Part shown: one piece after another, positions 1-6,488 of the stretch
Layout of the letters: every line of letters begins with the position of its first letter
Numbering within the stretch: position 1 is the first letter of the stretch
From: Bacteroidota bacterium
GTDB lineage: Bacteria; Bacteroidota; Bacteroidia; Bacteroidales; UBA1715
Direction of reading: 5' to 3'
Length of the DNA: 13,516 nucleotides
Assembly (NCBI GenBank): GCA_029266015.1
Contig: JAJUFK010000039.1
Coordinates: 1-13,516 of the forward strand
Made by a program: the position numbers and the translations under genes
The notes under the pieces: model-generated
What the model was told of the DNA's origin: nothing
The model's input: the letters and a program-made list of their open reading frames with translations, nothing else
The model's database searches: none

Positions 1-1
1 A

Positions 2-292
2 CCTACTCCCGCAAATGCTCTATTTTTTGCCGCAATTATTTTTTATCCCGATTTATCACCGGTTTTATTGGTTTTTTTAAGTATTGCATTTTCTTTGTTG
101 CTTGTATCAGAAATTCCTATGTTTTCATTAAAATTTGCAACATATTCTTTTTCTGAAAATTCATTTCGATATATATTTATTGCCCTTTCTATTGTTGCTT
201 TTATAGTTTTTAATTTATTGTCATTACCATTTATAATTCTAGCATATATTCTTTCATCTATTGTTTTATATATTATTTCAAAAAGAAAATAA
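2..292 (+). CDS. pssA: CDP-diacylglycerol-serine O-phosphatidyltransferase, 3' end (partial)
   Basis: This is the C-terminal 96 residues of phosphatidylserine synthase, which makes phosphatidylserine from CDP-diacylglycerol and serine, the first committed step to phosphatidylethanolamine in the inner membrane. The frame is open from base 2 and begins PTPANALFF, a stretch typical of Bacteroidota PssA, then carries the conserved LLVSEIPMFSLKF segment. Hydrophobic membrane segments lie before that segment and in the last 40 residues, and the tail is basic (SKRK). The catalytic CDP-alcohol phosphatidyltransferase motif is N-terminal and lies outside the window. A TTG at 68 is internal to the gene, not a start. 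The hybrid kinase gene begins 3 nt after the stop, so the two are probably co-transcribed. Confidence 0.87.
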   Translation, partial: PTPANALFFAAIIFYPDLSPVLLVFLSIAFSLLLVSEIPMFSLKFATYSFSENSFRYIFIALSIVAFIVFNLLSLPFIILAYILSSIVLYIISKRK

Positions 293-295
293 TTA

Positions 296-3076
296 ATGGA
301 TTATAAACATATATTAGAACATGATGATTGGCAACGAATATTTGATGCTTTACCATTTCCGGTTTATATTTTACATAAAGATTTTACCTTATATTTTGCA
401 AATAAAGCAACACTGAAACTTGATGAATATGTTAACAAACATATTTTTTCATTACCCTGCTACAAAGCATCACAATTGCAAAAAAAAGAAATAAATACAT
501 GTCTTTATAGAAATAAGGAACATATAACACAGTCAGTTTCTCATACCATTCATGTACCCGAAATAGATACATATTTTCATATAACCTGCAGACCATTGTT
601 TGATAAAGCGGGTAAACTTGATAAAATAATTCATGTTGCTACCGATATTAGTGAAGTTTATGAAATAAAAAATCAAGCAGTTGAACATGAATTACAGTAT
701 AAAAAATTATTTGAAAACCATATTTCGGGTTTTGGATTACACAAAATATTGTGTGATGATTCAGGAAAGCCTATAGATTATATGTTTTTAGAAGTAAATA
801 CTGCTTTTGAACGAATGACTGGGCTTAAAGCATCTGAAATTATTGGTAAAAGAGTAAAAGAAATTTTTCCTCAAATAGAAGATTTCTGGATTGAGAACTA
901 TGGTAGAGTAGCATTAAACGGTGAACCATTTAGTTTTCAAAATTATTCACAAGCCCTTGATAAATATTTTGAAGTAGTAGCATATAGCCCCAAGCATATG
1001 CACTTTGCTGTTGTGTTTAATGATATAACAGAAAACCATAAAAATTTACAAACCATAAAAGAACACGAAGAACGGTTGCATGCAATCATAAATCAAGCAC
1101 CCGATGCTGTATATTTATCAGATATGCAAGGGCGGTTTATAGTTGTAAATCAAACAGCATGTGAAGAAAATGGTTATACTATTGATGAAATGCTCAACAT
1201 GTCAGTTTTTGATATAGATATTAATATAATTTCAAAAAATGAAATTATGTCTATATGGGAAACTATGCCCTTGCATACGTCACAAACATTAATAACTAAG
1301 CATAAAAGAAAAAATTCGACTACCTATCCGGTTGAAATACGAATAGCAAAAATTTTGCTCGATAATAAACCTCATATTATTGGTTTTGCACAAAATGTTA
1401 CACAAAGAGTTACGCAAGAAAGAGAGTTACAACTGCACAATGCACGTTTAGAGAGTTTATATGCTATTTCGCAACATCAAGCCAATGAAAAGGCTGTGTT
1501 TCTGGATTTTGTATTAGATGAGGTAATTAAACTTACTGAAAGTAGTATTGGTTATATTTATTATTACAATGAAGATACAGAGTTATTTACTCTTAATTCG
1601 TGGTCAAAAGATGTATTAGATGCGTGTACTATTGTTGAAAAACAAACAACATATGAATTAGAAAAAACCGGGATTTGGGGAGAAGTAGTAAGGCAACGAA
1701 AACCAATTATCATTAATGATTTTGCAGTTCAGAATCCATTAAAAAAAGGGTATCCTGAAGGTCATGTTCATCTAAGTTCATTTGCTTCGGCACCTATTAT
1801 TGTTGATAATAAAATTGTGGCAGTAGTAGGAGTAGCAAACAAAACTACAGACTATACACAAATAGATATAATGCACATGCAAATAGTAATGGATTCTGCA
1901 TGGAAAATAGTTGAAAGACATACTTTGTTTGAAGAACTTGTAAAAGCAAAAGAAATAGCCGAAGAAAATAATGCGCTTAAAACAGCTTTTTTGGCAAATA
2001 TTAGCCACGAAATTAGAACGCCAATGAATGCAATCCTCGGTTTTTCAGAATTACTGACGGCCGATAATCAATCTATAGAAGAACGTGAATATTTTATTTC
2101 GATTATAAAACAATCCGGCAAGCAATTATTAAGAGTAATAAATGATATAATAGATATAGCAAAAATATCGGCAAATGCTATAAAGCCTGATATGCGAATA
2201 TGTGATGTGTTACATATAATAAACAATTCAATAGAAATTGTTAAGCAGCAGCAATACATGAAATTACAAAACAAAATACAGATACATATTCAAGAGCATT
2301 TTCCACAATATATAATTCAATCAGACCCGGTTCGTTTGCAGCAAATTTTTACTAATCTTATAAGTAATGCGGTTAAGTACACTCCACAAGGTATTGTAGA
2401 AATTGGTTCAATACCATATACATCAGATTATATTTGTTTGTATGTAAAAGATACCGGCATTGGTATTCCAAAAGAATTTCATGAAAAAATATTTGAATTG
2501 TTTCGTCAAGTACATGCAAATCAAACCATAGAAGGAACCGGAATAGGATTAAATATCACGCAAGGACTTATACATTTATTAGGTGGCAGTATTTGGTTAG
2601 AATCAGAAGAAGGTAAGGGTACTACATTTTTTATAACCATTCCAAATACACAAATAGAAAATGTAATTGATACTACATCAAAAGTGTCATTATATTCTAT
2701 ACCTGATTGGTCAACAAAAACTATTTGTATAGCCGAAGATAATATTCATTCTTATAAATTACTCGAAATTATCTTAGCACCAACTCAAATCAGTATTTTA
2801 TATGCTAAAAATGGTGCTGAATTACTTGAAATATACGCAGCTAAATTTCATAATATAGATTTAATATTACTTGATATTCATATGCCAGTAATGAATGGTG
2901 TGGAAACAATAAAAGAGTTGAAGCAAAGAAATTGTACTGTACCTATAATTGCCCAAACAGCCTATACTTTACCTGAGGATATTGATTTTTTCTATGGTTT
3001 AGGTTTTAAGGCACATATATCAAAACCAATCCAAAAAAATAGTTTGTATTCTACTTTAGGAAAATATTTAAAATAA
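296..3076 (+). CDS. soluble hybrid sensor histidine kinase (PAS x3, GAF, HisKA, HATPase, REC)
   Basis: A 926-residue two-component hybrid kinase. In order: PAS 1 (about 10-120), PAS 2 (about 132-248), PAS 3 (about 258-372), GAF (about 396-541), a short coiled linker, HisKA (about 560-628), HATPase_c (about 672-786) and a receiver domain (about 808-924). The H-box NISHEIRTPMN puts the phosphorylated histidine at H571. N-box residues are N687 and N691, the G1 box is DTGIGIP (719-725) and the G2 box GTGIGL (747-752). The receiver has acidic residues E814/D815, phospho-acceptor D860 (LLDIHMPVMNG), T888 and K910, so it looks complete. There is no signal peptide or membrane segment, so it should sense a cytoplasmic cue through PAS/GAF. 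No DNA-binding or other output domain is present; phosphotransfer to a separate protein is likely. The ATG follows the pssA stop by 3 nt. Ligand and target are unknown. Confidence 0.95.
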   Translation: MDYKHILEHDDWQRIFDALPFPVYILHKDFTLYFANKATLKLDEYVNKHIFSLPCYKASQLQKKEINTCLYRNKEHITQSVSHTIHVPEIDTYFHITCRPLFDKAGKLDKIIHVATDISEVYEIKNQAVEHELQYKKLFENHISGFGLHKILCDDSGKPIDYMFLEVNTAFERMTGLKASEIIGKRVKEIFPQIEDFWIENYGRVALNGEPFSFQNYSQALDKYFEVVAYSPKHMHFAVVFNDITENHKNLQTIKEHEERLHAIINQAPDAVYLSDMQGRFIVVNQTACEENGYTIDEMLNMSVFDIDINIISKNEIMSIWETMPLHTSQTLITKHKRKNSTTYPVEIRIAKILLDNKPHIIGFAQNVTQRVTQERELQLHNARLESLYAISQHQANEKAVFLDFVLDEVIKLTESSIGYIYYYNEDTELFTLNSWSKDVLDACTIVEKQTTYELEKTGIWGEVVRQRKPIIINDFAVQNPLKKGYPEGHVHLSSFASAPIIVDNKIVAVVGVANKTTDYTQIDIMHMQIVMDSAWKIVERHTLFEELVKAKEIAEENNALKTAFLANISHEIRTPMNAILGFSELLTADNQSIEEREYFISIIKQSGKQLLRVINDIIDIAKISANAIKPDMRICDVLHIINNSIEIVKQQQYMKLQNKIQIHIQEHFPQYIIQSDPVRLQQIFTNLISNAVKYTPQGIVEIGSIPYTSDYICLYVKDTGIGIPKEFHEKIFELFRQVHANQTIEGTGIGLNITQGLIHLLGGSIWLESEEGKGTTFFITIPNTQIENVIDTTSKVSLYSIPDWSTKTICIAEDNIHSYKLLEIILAPTQISILYAKNGAELLEIYAAKFHNIDLILLDIHMPVMNGVETIKELKQRNCTVPIIAQTAYTLPEDIDFFYGLGFKAHISKPIQKNSLYSTLGKYLK

Positions 3077-3213
3077 TAAAAAAAATCACTTCGTGTGTAA
3101 CTAACATTAATTTTGCTCGTAAGAGTTGTTACGAAACTTAAAGTAATAGTGGGGGACTATTCTTTAATTCTATTTTAAACAGCTTTTAATATTGTAAAAA
3201 AGGGGGTTATACA
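3077..3213 (+). other. 137-nt spacer with two small hairpins and a promoter-like box
   Basis: Non-coding spacer between the kinase and the STAS-like gene. TAATTTTG at 3108-3115 matches the Bacteroidota -7 form TAnnTTTG, but no TTTG sits about 20 nt upstream. Two adjacent inverted repeats follow: TCGTAA/TTACGA (3117-3122 and 3129-3134, 6-nt loop) and AATAGT/ACTATT (3145-3150 and 3156-3161, loop GGGGG). The second is followed by a T-rich stretch and could be a weak terminator for the kinase transcript or part of the leader of the next gene. A poorer promoter-like pair, TTTA-N20-TAATATTG, lies at 3163-3194. Such AT-rich matches can occur by chance. Confidence 0.4.
3201..3206 (+). promoter_or_regulatory. 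G-rich ribosome binding site before a GTG start
   Basis: AGGGGG ends 7 nt before the GTG at 3214, a good Shine-Dalgarno position. It favours GTG 3214 over the in-frame TTG at 3193, which lies upstream of the G-run. No other gene in the window shows a comparable site, as expected for Bacteroidota, where translation rarely relies on Shine-Dalgarno pairing. Confidence 0.5.
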
Positions 3214-3633
3214 GTGAAGAATTCATATAAGATTATTCCGGAAGAGAAATTGATTATTGAAACATATAGAGGATATTTCTCATTACTATCATTTATTACA
3301 CTTAAACGAAAAGAAGCTACAGATAAACTATATAACAATACATATGATTATATAATTGATTTTAGTGATGTGTATTTTCCTGATTATCAAAAATATCAGG
3401 ATATTGTGTATTTTATTGAATTATATGCCGATAAAATAAAGCTTAATAAATGTGCTATTATAACCAGAAATCCCAATCAAGTAGTAGAATCGGTACTTTT
3501 TTCAATGGAAGCAGAAAAATTATTGCCAATAGCTTTTAAAGTTTTTTCAAGTTTTAAAACAGCATATGCTTGGATTAAATTTGAGCACGTTCATAATAAT
3601 TTAGATTTTTTGGAAAATAAAACTCGAGATTAA
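3214..3633 (+). CDS. STAS/SpoIIAA-like small protein, function unknown
   Basis: A 139-residue soluble protein with no signal peptide or membrane segment. It starts with a beta-rich segment (YKIIPEEKLIIETYRGYFS, residues 5-23), has a central hydrophobic strand ending in an acidic turn (YDYIIDFSDVYF, about 44-55) and a second strand followed by NPNQVVESVLF (about 85-97). It ends with a helix around AYAWI (about 117-121). This alternating pattern, length and the NPNQVV segment resemble small STAS/SpoIIAA-like proteins common as hypotheticals in Bacteroidota; the assignment rests on pattern, not a diagnostic motif. The start is GTG behind AGGGGG. It follows the hybrid kinase on the same strand, and thrH begins from its own promoter downstream. 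A signalling role (partner switching or an adaptor) is inference only. Confidence 0.7.
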   Translation: MKNSYKIIPEEKLIIETYRGYFSLLSFITLKRKEATDKLYNNTYDYIIDFSDVYFPDYQKYQDIVYFIELYADKIKLNKCAIITRNPNQVVESVLFSMEAEKLLPIAFKVFSSFKTAYAWIKFEHVHNNLDFLENKTRD

Positions 3634-3636
3634 CAG

Positions 3637-3668
3637 TTTGCTAAATTCAATACAAACACCTATTTTTG
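3637..3668 (+). promoter_or_regulatory. Bacteroidota-type promoter of thrH-zupT
   Basis: TTTG (3637-3640), a 20-nt spacer, then TATTTTTG (3661-3668) match the Bacteroidota primary sigma factor consensus TTTG-N19..21-TAnnTTTG exactly. Transcription would start near 3675, giving a leader of about 20 nt before the ATG at 3696. The -7 box covers the TTG at 3666, which argues against that codon as the thrH start. Confidence 0.7.
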
Positions 3669-3695
3669 TTACATAAAATTATAAAAAACAAAAAT

Positions 3696-4304
3696 ATGTG
3701 GGTTGTATGTTCTGATTTAGAAGGGGTTTTTGTGCCCGAAGTATGGATAAATGTTGCAAAAAAAACAGGAATAGAAAAATTAAAATTAACCACACGTGAT
3801 ATTCAAAACTATGATGAGTTAATGCAATATCGGTTAAAAATCCTTGACGAACATAACCTTAAAATACAAGATATACAAGCTGTAATTGCTACTATAGAAC
3901 CCTTACCTGGCGCATTAGAATTTACCAAATGGTTACGTTCGGTAACTCGTTTTGTAATTGTATCTGATACATTTGTAGAATTTGCTCAACCACTCATGAA
4001 ACAATTGGAATATCCATTTTTGTTGTGTCATTCTTTAGAAATAGATGAAGCGGGTCGTGTAATTAATTATAAAATTCGTCAGCCCGATCCTAAACGAAAA
4101 ACTGTTGAAGCATTCCAAAGTTTACAATATAAAGTTATAGCATTTGGTGATTCCTATAATGATATATCAATGCTAAAAGCTGCCGATATCGGAGTTTTGT
4201 ATTGTCCACCGCAAAATGTAATAAACGACTATCCTGAATTACCTGTAGCTCGTAATTATGAGGAACTTACTTCTATATTACATGCACATATTTTTCAAGA
4301 TTAA
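3696..4304 (+). CDS. thrH: ThrH: phosphoserine phosphatase / homoserine phosphotransferase (HAD family)
   Basis: A 202-residue cytosolic HAD enzyme. ThrH dephosphorylates phosphoserine, the last step of serine synthesis, and in Pseudomonas can pass the phosphate to homoserine, feeding threonine synthesis. Near the N-terminus is the ThrH version of HAD motif I, DLEG (D7, E9), in which Glu replaces the usual second Asp. Next come VPEVW, KTGI, TTRDI, the cap-region segment RLKILDEHNLK, motif II VSDTF (S90), the DPKRK lysines (133-135) and motif IV GDSYND (151-156). These match the Pseudomonas ThrH sequence over nearly its whole length. The ATG at 3696 gives the family N-terminus; an upstream in-frame TTG (3666) would add ten unrelated residues and lies in the promoter. 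zupT follows after 5 nt. Confidence 0.92.
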   Translation: MWVVCSDLEGVFVPEVWINVAKKTGIEKLKLTTRDIQNYDELMQYRLKILDEHNLKIQDIQAVIATIEPLPGALEFTKWLRSVTRFVIVSDTFVEFAQPLMKQLEYPFLLCHSLEIDEAGRVINYKIRQPDPKRKTVEAFQSLQYKVIAFGDSYNDISMLKAADIGVLYCPPQNVINDYPELPVARNYEELTSILHAHIFQD

Positions 4305-4309
4305 TACGT

Positions 4310-5125
4310 ATGGAAAATACTGTATTATTTGCATTTTTATTAACCTTATTTGCAGGGTTATCTACTGGTATAGGTAGTGTAATGGCTTTGTTTTCAAAGC
4401 AATTTAATCCAAAATTCTTAGCTCTTTCATTAGGTTTTTCGGCAGGAGTAATGATATATGTTGCTTTTGTTGAAATTTTTTCAAAAGCACGTCATGCTCT
4501 TACAGAAAGTTTCGGTAATGAAGTTGTATTGGGTTTAAACAAAGCGTATTTACTTACTGTTGTGTCATTTTTTGCCGGTATAGCTATTATTGCACTTATC
4601 GATAAATTTGTACCATCTGCAGAAAATCCCCATGAGATTAAATCGCTTGAAAATACTCAAAATGTAAAAGATAAAAAACTTATGCGTCTTGGAATTTTTT
4701 CTGCATTGGCTATTGGAATACACAATTTTCCCGAAGGTTTGGCAACGTTTATTGCAGCATTACAAGATCCTACATTAGGTATTAGTATAGCATTTGCAAT
4801 TGCAATTCATAATATTCCCGAAGGTATTGCAGTTTCTGTTCCTATTTATTATGCTACTAAAAATAAAAAAAGAGCATTTACCTTATCATTTTTATCGGGT
4901 TTAGCTGAACCTATAGGAGCTATTATAGGCTACCTTTTGTTGCGAACAGTATTAGATCAATCTGTTTTGGGATATGTTTTTGCCTCGGTTGCCGGTATTA
5001 TGGTTTATATATCTATTGATGAATTATTGCCTACAGCCGAAGAATATGGTGAGCATCATATAGCAATATGGGGACTTATTGCCGGTATGTTTACTATGGC
5101 TATGAGTCTGGTATTATTTGCTTAA
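4310..5125 (+). CDS. zupT: ZIP-family divalent metal transporter (ZupT-like)
   Basis: A 271-residue inner-membrane importer of zinc and related divalent metals. About eight membrane segments are visible. The two metal-site signatures are HNFPEG (138-143) and HNIPEG (167-172) in adjacent helices, with a further glutamate E200 in the next helix (GLAEPIGAIIGYLLL), as in ZupT. The variable loop at 101-125 is charged but has no histidine run. Length is close to E. coli ZupT (257). The gene starts 5 nt after the thrH stop and probably shares its promoter. No Zur- or Fur-like operator was recognised. The stop codon overlaps that of the convergent lipoprotein gene. Zinc as substrate is inferred from the family. 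Confidence 0.92.
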   Translation: MENTVLFAFLLTLFAGLSTGIGSVMALFSKQFNPKFLALSLGFSAGVMIYVAFVEIFSKARHALTESFGNEVVLGLNKAYLLTVVSFFAGIAIIALIDKFVPSAENPHEIKSLENTQNVKDKKLMRLGIFSALAIGIHNFPEGLATFIAALQDPTLGISIAFAIAIHNIPEGIAVSVPIYYATKNKKRAFTLSFLSGLAEPIGAIIGYLLLRTVLDQSVLGYVFASVAGIMVYISIDELLPTAEEYGEHHIAIWGLIAGMFTMAMSLVLFA

Positions 5126-5532
5126 TCTTTATTTCTTTGTAAGAAAGTTTTAGTTGTAATTCCTTGTTGTGCTTCTTCTAGTACAAGTACATCTCCTGTA
5201 AAATCTTGTATTGAAAATATACGTGGTTGTATATTTGTGTAGCCTATTACGTTACAAATCATTTGTTTACCGTTGGCAGATATTGAGTAAGTAGAAGGTA
5301 ATATGAAATAATCATTTTTCATGATAAGCGTATCATGTATAAATTTATATGTAGTTTGTAATGCAATTTGTTTAGACTGAGTTTCCATAGTTTGATTTAT
5401 ACCTTCGCCTGAAATTGTATAATCAAAACATGTCCAAGTGCCTTGTATATTTTCATTATTTATAGGTTGTTTAGAATTACACGCAAATAGTACAATTATA
5501 AAAGATATAATGTATAGTAAAGTATATTTCAT
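5122..5532 (-). CDS. small lipoprotein with lipocalin-like domain
   Basis: A 136-residue predicted lipoprotein. The N-terminus has a hydrophobic signal (MKYTLLYIISFIIV) ending in lipobox LFAC, so C18 should be lipidated by signal peptidase II processing. Residues after the cysteine (NSKQPI) lack the acidic cluster used for surface export in Bacteroidota, so a periplasm-facing location is more likely. After a short linker comes GTWTC (about 31-35) followed by repeated beta strands, the layout of small lipocalin-like domains in this phylum. The ligand is unknown. It is the last gene of the mlaE-mlaF-protease directon, 21 nt after the preceding gene, and its stop overlaps the zupT stop on the other strand (TTAA, 5122-5125). 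Confidence 0.72.
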   Translation of the reverse strand: MKYTLLYIISFIIVLFACNSKQPINNENIQGTWTCFDYTISGEGINQTMETQSKQIALQTTYKFIHDTLIMKNDYFILPSTYSISANGKQMICNVIGYTNIQPRIFSIQDFTGDVLVLEEAQQGITTKTFLQRNKD

Positions 5533-5553
5533 AGTTTATAGGTTTTTGTGTAT

Positions 5554-6465
5554 TTATAGTCCCAGAGGGTTTTCTTTAGATTGTTTCTTTTTAAACAGTG
5601 CTTTTATTCGAGGTGGAATATAGTCTTTTATTCCTTGACGTGGATTACGGATATCAATATCGCTAACGTATCGCCATTTTCCACGGTCAAAAGTGTATGC
5701 GTCAATAGAAAAATCAGGGCCATAGAATTCATATATTCCATCGTATCTGAAATCTGAAGGGGCCAAATGGTCAAACACAATCATATCTTTTTTTTCATCA
5801 TATCGCAACATCATAGTATTTTTTGAAGAATATTCAAAAATAATTCGTCTTTGAAATCCTTTTCCTTTCAATTCTATTACCGGAAATCCAAATACCGGAT
5901 TCCCTGATTTGTCAAATTTGAGTGTTTCTATTACTTTTTTTTGAGTAAATGTATTGTTTGGATTCCAACCTATGAGTGTATATAATATTTGACCTTTGTA
6001 TTTTTTTTGACACACCATATAATATGATGCTCCATACCATACATCGGGACTACAAATGGCGAGCATGGGAGTTTTAATTGTTGTAGATTTATCAGTTAAT
6101 TTATACACTTTTACTTTTTTAGTTTGTTTATTGTATGTTTGTAAAAAACCAAAATTGTCATATGTACCACTAGAATGAATAACATTCCAAGTAATTAATC
6201 GAAATGTTTTGTCAGGGGCATATACATTGCCACATTTAAGGTCATTAAACGGATAAAGAAATGATTCGGGTAATTGCAATACAGAATCAAGTAAACTAAT
6301 AAATTGGGTATTATTTGCTTTATTTGAAGAATCAGAAGCAAATCGTGATATTTTTGAGTAAATGCTGATTAACGTATTTTCTGCTTGTATTAATTGCGGT
6401 GATGATTGAGCAAACCCACATTGAATAATTATAAAACTACATAGAATTGTAATAAAATGTTTCAT
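5554..6465 (-). CDS. secreted protein of unknown function, Bacteroidota-type
   Basis: A 303-residue protein with a clear Sec signal peptide (MKHFITILCSFIIIQCGFAQ, cleavage expected after FAQ) and no T9SS sorting domain or lipobox. The mature part has two recognisable blocks: FRLITWNVIHSSGTYDNFGFLQ (about 109-130) and DHLAPSDFRYDGIYEFYGPDFSIDAY (about 231-256). In between are several beta strands rich in aromatic residues. I recall proteins with the DHLAP...YGPD block as unannotated Bacteroidota hypotheticals, but I know no function. The tail is basic (KALFKKKQSKE). ATG 6465 is chosen because it begins the signal peptide; an in-frame TTG at 6486 adds seven residues that spoil it. It lies 23 nt after the protease stop in the same directon, suggesting periplasmic work linked to its neighbours. 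Confidence 0.78.
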   Translation of the reverse strand: MKHFITILCSFIIIQCGFAQSSPQLIQAENTLISIYSKISRFASDSSNKANNTQFISLLDSVLQLPESFLYPFNDLKCGNVYAPDKTFRLITWNVIHSSGTYDNFGFLQTYNKQTKKVKVYKLTDKSTTIKTPMLAICSPDVWYGASYYMVCQKKYKGQILYTLIGWNPNNTFTQKKVIETLKFDKSGNPVFGFPVIELKGKGFQRRIIFEYSSKNTMMLRYDEKKDMIVFDHLAPSDFRYDGIYEFYGPDFSIDAYTFDRGKWRYVSDIDIRNPRQGIKDYIPPRIKALFKKKQSKENPLGL

Positions 6466-6488
6466 CGTTAATTTTTCAAAATACAACG

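Noticed and set aside
1778..2274. Two open frames on the - strand inside the hybrid kinase gene (1778-2008 and 2068-2274).
   Set aside because: They are antisense to the conserved GAF/HisKA coding sequence, are rich in Cys, Phe and Tyr as expected from reversed AT-rich codons, and match no family.
3666..3695. TTG start extending thrH by ten residues.
   Set aside because: The TTG lies in the -7 promoter box, and the added residues have no counterpart in ThrH.
5438..5623. Open frame on the + strand across the lipoprotein/secreted-protein junction.
   Set aside because: It lies antisense to a lipoprotein signal sequence and the end of the next gene, and its translation has no family pattern.
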